A DNA stretch of 64,000 nucleotides from an uncultured Eubacteriales bacterium (GTDB lineage: Bacteria; Bacillota; Clostridia; Oscillospirales; Acutalibacteraceae). Each line of letters starts with the position of its first letter. Position 1 is the first letter of the stretch. The DNA lies in assembly GCA_934436505.1 (NCBI GenBank), contig CAKSAP010000002.1:1-64000 (forward strand), given 5' to 3'. Under the pieces are notes generated by a model. The model was not told where the DNA came from. It saw only the letters and a list, made by a program, of their open reading frames with translations, and did no database searches. Positions 17,601-24,911 of the stretch are shown here, piece after piece. A program made the position numbers and the translations under genes.

Positions 17601-18673
17601 TGCTTTGAATAGGCAACATAATTATTTACTTTTTCTATGCTTTTTTTAAATATTTCATTGTATTTTTCAGGTGCATATTTTATAACATATTCTTTAAGAG
17701 CTTTTAAATCTCTGCCATGCTTTTCGTATACATCAACCTTTGAAAATGAAATATATTCTTTTCCGTTTAAAATATCGGCAAGTATTGCCCAATCATACAC
17801 TGCTTTTAATTTGCATAAAAGTTCAAATCGTTCACCGAGATATGACCGATATTCACCTTCATTATCATCAAATCCCGAAGAAAACGAAACATACTTTTTT
17901 TCAACGTCTTTAAGCGATTCATCCTCAAAAATATCAAAAAGAGCAATCTTTGAGCCGCTTAAAAGCGAAAGCATACTATATAAGCTTTTATCGGTTTTTT
18001 TATCAACCCCAAAGAGTGTGGCAATTTCTGAATTCTTATTTTTCTTTCCGATGTTTTTGTTTTTCAATATTTGAGAGAGTCTCTCTACATCATTACATTC
18101 CAATTCAATTTCATAATTATCAAAGATATAATTCTTAAAATTGTTATATACAGGTAAAAAATCTCCCGAAATATCATCCTTATATGAATAATCAAAAAGA
18201 AAATGTCCACGATGTTTTATAATATGATGAAGGGCAAGATAAACAAGCCTTACATCGTGAGGCTCTTTGTTAGTTATAAGTTCCTTTCTCAAATGATAAA
18301 CCGTAGGAAATTCTTTGTGAAAATCTTTATCTGTATAGTTATCATCGGAAAAAACGCTGTAAGGAACATTTGTTGATTTATCATCAAAATACAAATTGCT
18401 TTCATGGAGCTTAATAAAAAAAGCCGGATCCGCTTTGCATATTTCTTTATCAAAAAGCATTTCAAGTAAAGCAATTCTTTCGCGTTTTCTCTGATTCCTT
18501 CTGCGACCGGAACGAAATCCTCGGCGTTTTTCAGCTGAACAGCTCTCGTCAAAAAGTCGTATTCCCCACATAGCGTTTCCCTTAAATTTAAGAATTTGAT
18601 AATAAGGATTACATACCGCCCATCCTACTGAATCTGTTCCTATATCAAGCCCTAAATAATAATCTTTTTCCAT
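14678..18673 (-). CDS. cas9: Cas9 RNA-guided endonuclease (type II-A)
   Basis: The 1331-aa effector that, loaded with crRNA and tracrRNA, cuts both DNA strands. RuvC-I is at the start (GLDIGTDSVGW, Asp10). The arginine-rich bridge helix covers about 48-70. A long recognition lobe follows, then RuvC-II (KKIFVEVARG), an HNH domain with DIDHIYPQ near residue 848 and RuvC-III (HHAKDAYLN). Every catalytic residue expected for activity is visible. Length is close to S. pyogenes Cas9 (1368). The start has AAGGGGG seven bases upstream. The operon runs cas9-cas1-cas2-csn2-leader-array, and tracrRNA diverges from the cas9 5' side. The PAM cannot be read from the sequence. Confidence 0.98.
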   Translation of the reverse strand: MEKDYYLGLDIGTDSVGWAVCNPYYQILKFKGNAMWGIRLFDESCSAEKRRGFRSGRRRNQRKRERIALLEMLFDKEICKADPAFFIKLHESNLYFDDKSTNVPYSVFSDDNYTDKDFHKEFPTVYHLRKELITNKEPHDVRLVYLALHHIIKHRGHFLFDYSYKDDISGDFLPVYNNFKNYIFDNYEIELECNDVERLSQILKNKNIGKKNKNSEIATLFGVDKKTDKSLYSMLSLLSGSKIALFDIFEDESLKDVEKKYVSFSSGFDDNEGEYRSYLGERFELLCKLKAVYDWAILADILNGKEYISFSKVDVYEKHGRDLKALKEYVIKYAPEKYNEIFKKSIEKVNNYVAYSKHIKSNNGTGVLTSTCSQEEFCAYLKNVLKSCQDEQYIKMFDEIENSTFMPKQVTKDNGVIPMQVNEKELVAILDNAKEYLPFLQEKDSTGKSVYDKLIALFEYRIPYYIGPLNTHSKKSWLVRSDEKIYPWNIKEVVDYDKSAEEFIKNLTSKCSYLPEFDVVPKHSLIYSKFCVLDELNNLRINGEKISVQLKQDIYNNIFKKYYKVTNKKLCDYLKSRNIEFDEISGIDNDFKSSLKSYKDLLEYDLTDEQKESVINAITVFGEDKKLLKKRLKNELGDYLSDDEIKKISKLKYSGWSRLSREFLTEVEATCKESGEVVNIITAMWQTNNNLMQLLYSNDFCCDDKGNKSFIDKVNELNSFGADKSLNDIIDGLYISPLVKRPIHQSILIIKEIEKIMKHPPKKIFVEVARGAGEKKRTVSRRSALLDLYKFCKKDYSDLYEYLLNNTTDDDLRSDKLYLYFTQFGKCMYSGEEIKLDDLFNKNLYDIDHIYPQSKIKDDSLNNRVLVKKKTNSKKDNEYPISSQVREKMTPFWKMLLDKKLIDKKKYERLVRNNPLSEDELSEFVSRQLVETRQSTKAVSTILKQLYPDTEIVYVKAKLTSDFRKEYDMLKCREVNDFHHAKDAYLNIVVGNVYNVKFTHNKINFIKHLQNNDKGYTVNLTSMLKHNIDGAWVADNNETLNTVIATMNKNNIRYTRYAYEKKGGFWDQTISKKGKAQVQLNNVLSDKEKYGGRTKVSATYFSCVEHGEKNNRVVSLFAINLYDKKKYEESPSDYLIENYNLIEPVIKVKKLKVQSCISFDNMRCHLGGKESGGSQIVYRPAVQLVLGYQNERYIRNIIRCADGDLHLQSCSDSKNNVTSEQNCQLYDLLLEKMSNNIYGVMFSALAEKLVLEKSKFEEIDLVEQCKTIKNILIILKNNASKGDLKNINVKSNGAIRLNNNISKIKDVKSIKLINQSITGLYETEVELVSKE

Positions 18674-18698
18674 AAAATTACCCCCTTAAAAAACATTG

Positions 18699-18730
18699 TT
18701 GACAACTGTGCAAAAAAATGCTACTATAAT
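18699..18730 (+). promoter_or_regulatory. Promoter of tracrRNA
   Basis: TTGACA at 18699-18704 with TACTAT at 18722-18727 (17-base spacer) or TATAAT at 18725-18730 (20-base spacer) stands directly before the anti-repeat and points away from cas9. Confidence 0.6.
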
Positions 18731-18733
18731 CTT

Positions 18734-18846
18734 GTTTAAAACCTTATTTTACACTATTAAGTTCAAATAAAGATTTATCCAAATCGTTGCTCAGCCAACA
18801 TCACAGTGTGTGATTATTGAAGACTCGCTTATGCGGGTCTTTTTGT
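18734..18846 (+). ncRNA. tracrRNA
   Basis: The region 18734-18767 is an imperfect copy of the plus-strand repeat (GTTTAAAACC, then TTTACACTATT), that is, an anti-repeat able to pair with the minus-strand crRNA repeat with a central bulge. Downstream lie a nexus-like stem (GTTG...CAAC), a hairpin ATCACA/TGTGAT and a final stem AGACTCGC/GCGGGTCT at 18821-18840 followed by T residues, which is the terminator. This is the expected Cas9 tracrRNA layout and lies within 60 bases of the cas9 start. The exact 5' end is inferred from the promoter. Confidence 0.92.
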
Positions 18847-18898
18847 TTGTTATAATGATAATAACATAGCAAAAATGCAATAGAAAAATCATTTGATA

Positions 18899-19624
18899 TT
18901 AAAACTCCTCGCAAGAAAAGGTTGCAACCTTTTCTGTCGTACGGTTTTTATATTTGAACTCTAAAATAACATTAACACAGTTATCATCATAAGTCAGATT
19001 TTTAATTTGTGCGGAATATTTAGGATTGTATATTGTGATAGTGGCATTTGGCTCGGTTTTGGGTTTATAGTTGTTGGTATTTGGCTGTATAAACTCGTTT
19101 GTTATTACGCAATCGCATATAGCGTTGTTATCTTTATCGTAATATGTAATTGTTTTTGAGGCATTTGTGCAAGTTGAATTATCTGCTAAAGAGATTCCCG
19201 ATTGAGTGCTGTTAGAAATTTGAACAGGCATAGCAGATAAATCAATGGTGTTTTGTGAGTTGATGCTGACTGTTTCATTACTGATTATGGAATTTAATGC
19301 TCTGCTGTTGGCTGTAAATATTGAAAACCAAATAGCAACGCATACGATAATAGCCGAAAAGAGAAGTATGACAACTTGCTTGATTTTATTGTGTCTTTTA
19401 AGCTGTAGAATTTGATTCCCGTCTTGCTCTGCCAAAAATGCTTGCGCAATATCCTGCGGTGTGCCGAAAACAGTGCATATATCCTCGTATGTTAAGTTGG
19501 CATGCTCATTGCAATATTCTTCTACACTTTGCGATAATTCATTTATATAGTCTCGCTTTACCTTTTTTGAGGTGGGGAGAGCTTTTTTTATTTTAGTCAA
19601 ATATACTTTTTGAATGTTATTCAT
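18899..19624 (-). CDS. Membrane protein with HAAS/DUF1700-like N-terminus
   Basis: A 241-aa single-pass membrane protein. Residues 1-80 are a helical region with the NELSQSVEEYCNEHAN...FGTPQDIAQAFL pattern of HAAS/DUF1700-type proteins that are regularly encoded next to PadR regulators. One membrane segment follows at about 88-110, then an outer Ser/Thr/Asn-rich beta-like domain with two CD/C pairs near 160-180. The upstream padR overlaps it by eight bases, so they form a two-gene unit. I chose ATG 19624; the longer frame would start inside padR. Role: probably an envelope sensor controlled by the PadR protein. No enzyme motif is visible. Confidence 0.65.
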   Translation of the reverse strand: MNNIQKVYLTKIKKALPTSKKVKRDYINELSQSVEEYCNEHANLTYEDICTVFGTPQDIAQAFLAEQDGNQILQLKRHNKIKQVVILLFSAIIVCVAIWFSIFTANSRALNSIISNETVSINSQNTIDLSAMPVQISNSTQSGISLADNSTCTNASKTITYYDKDNNAICDCVITNEFIQPNTNNYKPKTEPNATITIYNPKYSAQIKNLTYDDNCVNVILEFKYKNRTTEKVATFSCEEF

Positions 19625-19973
19625 CGTCTTTTCCTCCGTCAAAAGAGCTTGCCTCAATAATTCCTTGTATTCCGTCTTTTACGGCAATGTAATCAATATA
19701 CAATTCTTTTAGATGCTTTCTGCCGCTGTCGGTAATGCTGTAATAAATGCGTGTTCGTCTTTTGCCAGCAAGCCTTTTTTCATCGACGACATAACCATTA
19801 TCAAGCAATTTGTAGAGCGTGGGATAAAGAGAGCCTTCGGGGACATTGATAAATCCGCCGCTTCTCTCAAATATTGATTGGGATATTTGATAACCGTACA
19901 TAGATTCGCTGTTGAGAAGTACAAGAATAATCATTTCAACAGAGCCTTTTTTGAAATTGCTTTTATTTTCCAA
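19617..19973 (-). CDS. PadR-family transcriptional regulator
   Basis: A 118-aa winged-helix repressor of the PadR group. The pattern FKKGSVEMIILVLLNSESMYGYQIS, then GSLYPTLYKLLDNGYV and RRTRIYYSITDSGRKHL is diagnostic. I place the start at TTG 19973 (MENKSNFKKG), the usual N-terminus of the family, with AAAGGA about ten bases upstream; GTG 19982 is the alternative. It is divergent from the peptide/ABC operon whose promoter lies 75 bases away and carries a nested dyad, so this protein may control that operon as well as its own HAAS partner. PadR proteins often sense membrane-active drugs or phenolics. Confidence 0.9.
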   Translation of the reverse strand: MENKSNFKKGSVEMIILVLLNSESMYGYQISQSIFERSGGFINVPEGSLYPTLYKLLDNGYVVDEKRLAGKRRTRIYYSITDSGRKHLKELYIDYIAVKDGIQGIIEASSFDGGKDDE

Positions 19974-20044
19974 AATATACACATCCTTTTTTATAATTAT
20001 ATACGAAAACATAATTTTGTAAATACATAAGAAAACTAAATATT

Positions 20045-20078
20045 AGTATTGACAAACATATAATATGTGTGATACTAT
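20045..20078 (+). promoter_or_regulatory. Promoter and possible PadR operator of peptide/ABC operon 1
   Basis: TTGACA at 20049-20054 with TACTAT at 20073-20078 (18-base spacer). The spacer holds a 13-base palindrome ACATATAATATGT (20056-20068), and this in turn lies inside AGTAT...ATACT arms at 20045-20049 and 20072-20076. ACAT/ATGT dyads are typical of PadR sites. Binding by the adjacent PadR is inferred. Confidence 0.55.
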
Positions 20079-20167
20079 CAAACCATAAGGAACCCCAACC
20101 CTGCGATTTATTACAGTTTTTTGCAGTGCGCGCTGTGGAATAAATAAAAAAGAAAGAAGGTCTAAAA

Positions 20168-20587
20168 ATGTCAAAATTAAAGAAAGCAAGTGCAATGCTG
20201 TTGGTTATGGCAGCATTTTTATCTGCATCCTCGGTTGGTGCTTTTGCAGCCAATAACCATGATACTGGGTATAGTTTTACTGTCGGTCAGGGTTGGCAAG
20301 CACGAACAGAGTACAGAGAAAAAACAAATAATACCTCTGTTTATGTCAAAAGCTTATCCGGCCCTACCATTACGTACTTCTATGTTCTCGCACCGAACGG
20401 GAGCAATCAGAATTCTGGCAAAGGTATTGCACCAATAAGTCCTGGGCAAGAACGCCGCATATTCAATCATGTTTATGAGAATGGATGGTCTACGTGTGCA
20501 TTAGCATCAATCAACAATCCATATTCTGGTCAGTCTACCGGCGTATGGAGTCCTGACTCCGTTGGTAAAGCTCCCCATGCCAACTAA
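20168..20587 (+). CDS. Secreted WSPDSVG-tail peptide 1 (DUF2712-like)
   Basis: A 139-aa exported protein with a clear signal peptide (KLKK, hydrophobic core, cut after AFAA near residue 28). The mature part, about 110 aa, is rich in Asn, Ser, Gly and Tyr and ends GVWSPDSVGKAPHAN. The same NNHD start and WSPDSVG tail occur in the paralogue at 27513-27965. From memory this resembles DUF2712 secreted proteins; no function is established for that family. It is the first gene of a six-gene operon with an ABC transporter, which suggests a bacteriocin-like or signalling peptide with its own export or immunity. A single cysteine is present, so no disulphide within the chain. Confidence 0.75.
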   Translation: MSKLKKASAMLLVMAAFLSASSVGAFAANNHDTGYSFTVGQGWQARTEYREKTNNTSVYVKSLSGPTITYFYVLAPNGSNQNSGKGIAPISPGQERRIFNHVYENGWSTCALASINNPYSGQSTGVWSPDSVGKAPHAN

Positions 20588-20662
20588 AATATCAATTTAA
20601 TTTAAGCTATGGTAAGGTAGTGTTCTGCACTGCCTTACCGACTTTGAGAAAGGGCGTTAACT

Positions 20663-21340
20663 ATGAAAAAATGTTGTGCTTTTTTGTGCTTACTGCTGAT
20701 TTCTATGATGTTTTCTTCCTGCACCTACGCAGACTTCGAGAACAAATTAAAAAAAGGAATTATGCCCGGTAATGATGATAAAGTGGATATGAATGAATTT
20801 GACCAACAGGCAAAGCCGGATGAAAATACTCAACTCAAACAAATCGGAGATGAAATTATCATCAACGACAGTATTGCCGAATTGTCCTATACCGTCACCA
20901 AAGTAACTGTCTATGACAACTTGAAAGCATCCGGAATTGACGAAGCAAAAGTTTGCGGATATGTTCCTGACAATGCAAAACAAAATCTGTTTGTACTTGT
21001 AGATATTACAGTTAAAAACAAAAAGGTTATCCGACAGGTAGATGATTACAACATCGGCGTGTTTCATCTTATGAACAAAACCCTATTCGATTCTGATCCG
21101 TGGAAGCAGTCCTTGCCGGAGCTTACTTATTTCAGCAATGCAAAGAATAATGGCTCGGAATATTATCACTATACGCTTCCCGAAGGAGAAGAAATGCAGT
21201 GTCAACTTGGGTGGGTATTGCGAAATCCGATAGAAAATGCAGATGATTTGATATTACACATCGGCGCAGACATTTCCGCAAAAAACTATATCAGGCTGAC
21301 AAAAGCGCAGTCAACCAATGAAGGGAGCGACCTGTCTTGA
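20663..21340 (+). CDS. Lipoprotein of peptide/ABC operon 1
   Basis: A 225-aa predicted lipoprotein: signal peptide with lipobox FSSC and the modified Cys at about residue 20, then an acidic linker and a beta-rich domain of about 150 aa. The domain (SYTVTKVTVYD, LFVLVDITVKN, ENADDLILHIG) looks like the immunoglobulin-like fold of DUF4352/DUF5027-type lipoproteins. Its paralogue is at 28031-28735 in the second operon. It stands outside the membrane and could bind the secreted peptide or protect against it. The stop overlaps the start of the permease (TTGA), so the genes are coupled. Confidence 0.75.
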   Translation: MKKCCAFLCLLLISMMFSSCTYADFENKLKKGIMPGNDDKVDMNEFDQQAKPDENTQLKQIGDEIIINDSIAELSYTVTKVTVYDNLKASGIDEAKVCGYVPDNAKQNLFVLVDITVKNKKVIRQVDDYNIGVFHLMNKTLFDSDPWKQSLPELTYFSNAKNNGSEYYHYTLPEGEEMQCQLGWVLRNPIENADDLILHIGADISAKNYIRLTKAQSTNEGSDLS

Positions 21341-22200
21341 AGAGCACCTTAAAAATCGAACTGAAAAAGGCTTTTCAAAATAAGCTGTTTTGGATTACAC
21401 TTTTGATTGCAGGCGTCATTGCAACACTCAGTGCTATATACAATATTCAAGATATGCAAGAGGAAAAACAATACTATTATGCGAATGCGGGTGCACAGTT
21501 CGGTGTTGAATCAATCAACCCGAATGCTCCGTTATACTCCCTGTTTAACCATTGGATCTGCGAAGATTTTTCTTCACTTTCTTCAACGATGTTTTTTATG
21601 CTGTTCCCGATTTTCGCCGTTTTAGGTTACGGCTGGTCGCTTTTTTCTGAACAAAAAAGCGGATATATCAAAAATGTTGTAACAAGGGTATCAAAAAGGG
21701 ATTATTTCCTTTCAAAATATATTGCCACTTTTCTTTCGGGTGGTGCTATCGTTTCTATTCCTGTTATTTTCAACTTCCTGTTGGTTTCAATGTTTGTTCC
21801 GGCGGTAAAGCCTGATGTTTTTTATGATATAGGATGGACTGTCAAAACAAACTCGATGTTTTCGGAGTGTTTTTATACCCGACCCTTCCTATATGTGTTC
21901 CTGCGGATTTTGGTTGTGTTTCTGTTCAGCGGTGCGATGGCAACTATAAGCTATGCGCTTGCCTTTTTTATCCGTAACCGTTTTGCAGTGATACTTCTCC
22001 CGTTTTTAGGCGTTCTTGCCTTGCATTTCGGTCAGTATCTTCTTCAGGACGCATCGTCTGAACTGTCTCCGATTTATCTTTTAGGCGGATATGGATTTAA
22101 TACCAAAATGCTGTGGGCTGTTATTTTGGAGCTTGGGGTAATTTTAGTCCCAACCTTCCTACTTGCGCTTCTTAAAGGGGGCAAGGACGATGTTTTTTAA
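21337..22200 (+). CDS. ABC transporter permease A, operon 1
   Basis: A 287-aa integral membrane protein with about six membrane segments (near 17-37, 85-107, 128-152, 182-205, 212-232, 255-277) and a cytoplasmic EQKSGYIKNVVTRVSKRDYFLSKY loop typical of ABC-2 type permeases (LanE/BcrB-like). TTG at 21337 is the start: it overlaps the previous stop and has AAGGGAG at 21321-21327. The paralogue at 28751-29602 shares long stretches (AVLGYGWS, KSGYIK, FLSGGA). It probably moves a peptide or expels it from the membrane. Confidence 0.85.
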   Translation: MKSTLKIELKKAFQNKLFWITLLIAGVIATLSAIYNIQDMQEEKQYYYANAGAQFGVESINPNAPLYSLFNHWICEDFSSLSSTMFFMLFPIFAVLGYGWSLFSEQKSGYIKNVVTRVSKRDYFLSKYIATFLSGGAIVSIPVIFNFLLVSMFVPAVKPDVFYDIGWTVKTNSMFSECFYTRPFLYVFLRILVVFLFSGAMATISYALAFFIRNRFAVILLPFLGVLALHFGQYLLQDASSELSPIYLLGGYGFNTKMLWAVILELGVILVPTFLLALLKGGKDDVF

Positions 22201-23041
22201 GCTACTGCGGTATGATTGTAAGGTTGGCATCATTTACCACTACAAAAAGCTGATTGCTGTTTTGGTGTTGTTCGTTTGTGTCTATTTGGACTGTTTTATG
22301 CAGTTTCGGAGCTATGCAATGCTTGACACGCCGTTTACGGTTGAAAATACGCTCGGCAACACCTTGCTGTATATTTTCGCAGGAATTCAGGAGTATGACC
22401 CGCAGATAGATACGCAGTTTATTTTCCCGGCTGTGTGGATGCTTCTCTATTTGGTACTTGCCTATTTCACCTTGTATTATCCATACAATGATTTGGAAGA
22501 AAGCGGACAAAATATTCTTCTTCGTTCGGGCGGAAGGCGACTTTGGTGGACTTCCAAATGTCTTTGGAACATCTGCACGGTTGTACTGTTTTTTTTGATA
22601 GGTTGGGCTGTCATTATTACGGCTTGTCTGATACAGGGCATTCCGTTGTCAATGGAGCTGTCACGGAATATCAATATGCTGTTAGAAATGCGTATCGCAT
22701 CGCCGTTTTTATATCCGACAGAATTATCCCTTGAAATTCTTGTACTGCCACCGCTTGTGATGATTGCCGTTAATCTGATGCAGATGACCTTGTCTTTGTT
22801 CGTACGTCCGATTTACAGTTATATTATCACCGGAGCATTGCTATTGGCGTCAACCTATTACCAATCACCGTTTTTAATTGGAAATTACGCAATGCCGATA
22901 CGCTCAAGCCGTATGGTTGAAAACGGTGTCAATCCGATATACGGTGTTTTGCTTTCGGTTGGGATTGCAACAATTTCATATCTTGTCGGTTTGCTTTATT
23001 TTAAGCGGTACGATATTCTCAGAAAAGGAAACGAAAGTTAA
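22190..23041 (+). CDS. ABC transporter permease B, operon 1
   Basis: A 283-aa second permease with about six membrane segments and the pattern MFFKLLRYDCKVGI...SGGRRLWWTSKCLWN. It pairs with permease A to form a heterodimer, as in LanFEG/BcrAB-type immunity exporters. I chose ATG 22190, which overlaps permease A by 11 bases and has GGGGGCAAGG upstream; the longer frame from 22163 starts inside permease A. Its paralogue is 29589-30434, with the same SRSxWWxSKCVWA stretch and KRYDIL-type end. Confidence 0.85.
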   Translation: MFFKLLRYDCKVGIIYHYKKLIAVLVLFVCVYLDCFMQFRSYAMLDTPFTVENTLGNTLLYIFAGIQEYDPQIDTQFIFPAVWMLLYLVLAYFTLYYPYNDLEESGQNILLRSGGRRLWWTSKCLWNICTVVLFFLIGWAVIITACLIQGIPLSMELSRNINMLLEMRIASPFLYPTELSLEILVLPPLVMIAVNLMQMTLSLFVRPIYSYIITGALLLASTYYQSPFLIGNYAMPIRSSRMVENGVNPIYGVLLSVGIATISYLVGLLYFKRYDILRKGNES

Positions 23042-23050
23042 AGGGAGAAT

Positions 23051-23152
23051 CAGCGTGAAAAATCACGCTGCTCATAATTGTATTGCCATCACGCCTGTTC
23101 AGGCAACGCAGGTTGAATCGGTGATTTTTCAATAAACTATTTGTTGCCTGAA
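23051..23152. repeat. Nested hairpins within operon 1
   Basis: A tight hairpin, CAGCGTGA/TCACGCTG (23051-23070), and a longer inverted repeat, TTCAGGCAAC (23098-23107) with GTTGCCTGAA (23143-23152), fill the gap between permease B and the ATPase gene. The right arm overlaps the AAAGG ribosome site, so folding could lower ATPase translation. Operon 2 has no such insert. Confidence 0.6.
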
Positions 23153-23169
23153 AGGCTATGGTGATCATT

Positions 23170-23826
23170 ATGGCACAGATTGAGATAAAGAATGTTACAA
23201 AAATCATTAAACACAATACCGTAATCGACAATGTCAGTCTGACGGTGAATTCCGGAAAAATTACCGGGCTGAAAGGCGTGAACGGTTCGGGCAAGACTAT
23301 GTTAATGCGATTGGTATCAGGTCTTATCTTACCGACTTCGGGTGAAATCATAATTGATGGCGAAACGCTCGGAAAGGACATTACTTTTCCACGCAGTATC
23401 GGTACGCTGATTGAAAATCCCGCATTTTTAGATAATTATTCGGGCTTTCAAAATTTAAAGCTGTTGGCTTCCATTCAGGGGAAAATCAGCGATGAAGAAA
23501 TCAGAGAGGCAATCATAGCGGTTGAACTGAATCCTGACGATAAGAAAAAATTTCGTAAATATTCTCTCGGTATGAAACAGAGGCTTGGTATTGCCGCCGC
23601 TGTGATGGAGCATCCCGATATCATCATTTTAGACGAACCCACTAATGCCTTGGACAGCGACGGTGTGCAGATGGTAAAACGGATTTTGCAGAAGGAAAAG
23701 GAACGTGGTGCTCTGATTTTAATTTCCTGTCACGATTTGGATGTTTTGAAAGAGCTGTCCGATGTGATTTATCTGATGAATGTCGGAAGGCTATCTTCCT
23801 ATGCGGATAAGGAGGATGCACAATGA
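23170..23826 (+). CDS. ABC transporter ATPase, operon 1
   Basis: A 218-aa nucleotide-binding subunit. Walker A reads GVNGSGKT (about 36-43). The signature is YSLGMKQRL, a small-exporter variant of LSGGQ, near 134-142. Walker B is IIILDEPTNALD near 154-165, with the switch His in SCHD. The LKGVNGSGKTMLMRL and SIGTLIENPAFLDNYSG patterns place it with BcrA/LanF-type peptide exporters. The start is uncertain: ATG 23158, GTG 23161 and ATG 23170 are in frame; I give 23170 because its N-terminus aligns with the paralogue. It overlaps the next gene by four bases. Confidence 0.92.
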   Translation: MAQIEIKNVTKIIKHNTVIDNVSLTVNSGKITGLKGVNGSGKTMLMRLVSGLILPTSGEIIIDGETLGKDITFPRSIGTLIENPAFLDNYSGFQNLKLLASIQGKISDEEIREAIIAVELNPDDKKKFRKYSLGMKQRLGIAAAVMEHPDIIILDEPTNALDSDGVQMVKRILQKEKERGALILISCHDLDVLKELSDVIYLMNVGRLSSYADKEDAQ

Positions 23827-24428
23827 AAAAAAGACTTAAAGTCATAGTGCCGATTTTCCTTGCTGTATGCTTTGTTGCAGTATGGGGATTTCGATTTCAC
23901 ACGGTCAACGCAGAGACAAAGCCAACACCTGTCAAAGTTTATAAAATGGGAGAGCCTGCGCCGTATGAAAAGGATTTCTTTCATTTTGCAGATGAAGGAC
24001 TTGAAGGATATGTGCTTACTGTCAAATCTGCAAAGCTGATGACTTACAAGGAATTTGTTGAATTGCACGGACAGACTGAGGATTTTATTCCGAAAAATGA
24101 GATTCGACCGACTTATGTTTATGATGTAGAAGTGTATATACAAAATCACAAAACGGAAGATGAAATGAAAGCAATCGACCTTGTAAATTCACGCTTGGTT
24201 TCAGCGAATGCATCTATGCAGGTAAACAGCAGACTTTTTGGTCTTTTATATCCGCATTTGGGTGGGAATATGGCATTTTCCTTAAAACCGAACTCCGATA
24301 TGACGATGCACCTGCCCTATGCGGAATATGAGGAAACAAGTAAAGAAAAGCTTTTATCAAGAGACTATTCCTTGCTTATGACAATGTATCCGACTAAAAA
24401 GATGATAGAAATTAAACCGACAGACTGA
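23823..24428 (+). CDS. Exported/anchored protein of operon 1 (DUF5028-like)
   Basis: A 201-aa protein with a short positively charged start, one membrane segment (about 6-24) and an outer domain. The segment has no lipobox and may be an uncleaved anchor or a signal peptide. The outer part has the pattern EPAPYEKDFF...EGYVLTVKSAKLMTYKEF...PTYVYDVEVYIQN, shared with the paralogue at 31090-31701. From memory DUF5028 fits this pattern, and no function is known. It is the last gene of operon 1, coupled to the ATPase by an ATGA overlap, and is a plausible immunity or accessory factor. Confidence 0.7.
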   Translation: MKKRLKVIVPIFLAVCFVAVWGFRFHTVNAETKPTPVKVYKMGEPAPYEKDFFHFADEGLEGYVLTVKSAKLMTYKEFVELHGQTEDFIPKNEIRPTYVYDVEVYIQNHKTEDEMKAIDLVNSRLVSANASMQVNSRLFGLLYPHLGGNMAFSLKPNSDMTMHLPYAEYEETSKEKLLSRDYSLLMTMYPTKKMIEIKPTD

Positions 24429-24505
24429 ATGAGAGAAATATAATTTTACCTTTTTGATGGATAAACAATATGTAAAGGTCAAAAATTTTTTCTAACTAAA
24501 AGTAC

Positions 24506-24614
24506 TTGACTTAAATTAGTGCTTTTGCTACTATGAAGTCGGAGAGAGAATTCAATAAAACTATGATAAACCTATATGCATTTTTGTTCTAAGATGCGTA
24601 TAGGTTTATATTTT
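24506..24614 (+). ncRNA. Candidate small RNA with its own promoter and terminator
   Basis: TTGACT at 24506-24511 and TACTAT at 24529-24534 with a 17-base spacer form a promoter. About 25-30 bases after the expected start comes a stem AAACCTATATGCAT (24568-24581) with ATGCGTATAGGTTT (24594-24607) and a T-rich tail. No coding frame with a ribosome site lies between. This predicts a transcript of roughly 70-75 bases between operon 1 and the sensor genes. No homologue is known to me. Confidence 0.45.
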
Positions 24615-24911
24615 TGGTACAAGGCAGAACATTAGATATTTATTTATGAGAATTTTCTTGTTGAAATAGCAAATTCACAGTTTTTTATAGGTAAAATGTC
24701 ATATATGACAGTAAATGAATTATGCCGTTTTTTACATTTGAATTTTCAGGGCGAATAATATATGCTTCCTTGACAAAAAGAAAATTATAATATTAAATGC
24801 ATTTAGAAATATCTTGTAATATAAATCCATCGAAAAAATCGTTGTACCCCATAAAACAGGAGACGGATTTTGATGTAAAGCAAAGTATTCAAATAAAAGA
24901 TTCAGCGGCGG

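Noticed and set aside
18776..18900. A second CRISPR array or repeat near the cas9 start
   Set aside because: Only one imperfect repeat copy is present and it is followed by stems and a terminator, so it is the tracrRNA.
20168..20587. Lactococcin 972-type bacteriocin
   Set aside because: Size, signal peptide and ABC neighbours agree in part, but the mature sequence lacks the known lactococcin 972 pattern and the WSPDSVG tail differs; DUF2712-like is the closer match.
24529..24590. A 19-codon frame beginning MKSEREF in the candidate sRNA
   Set aside because: Its ATG overlaps the -10 box, there is no ribosome site, and it ends within the hairpin.
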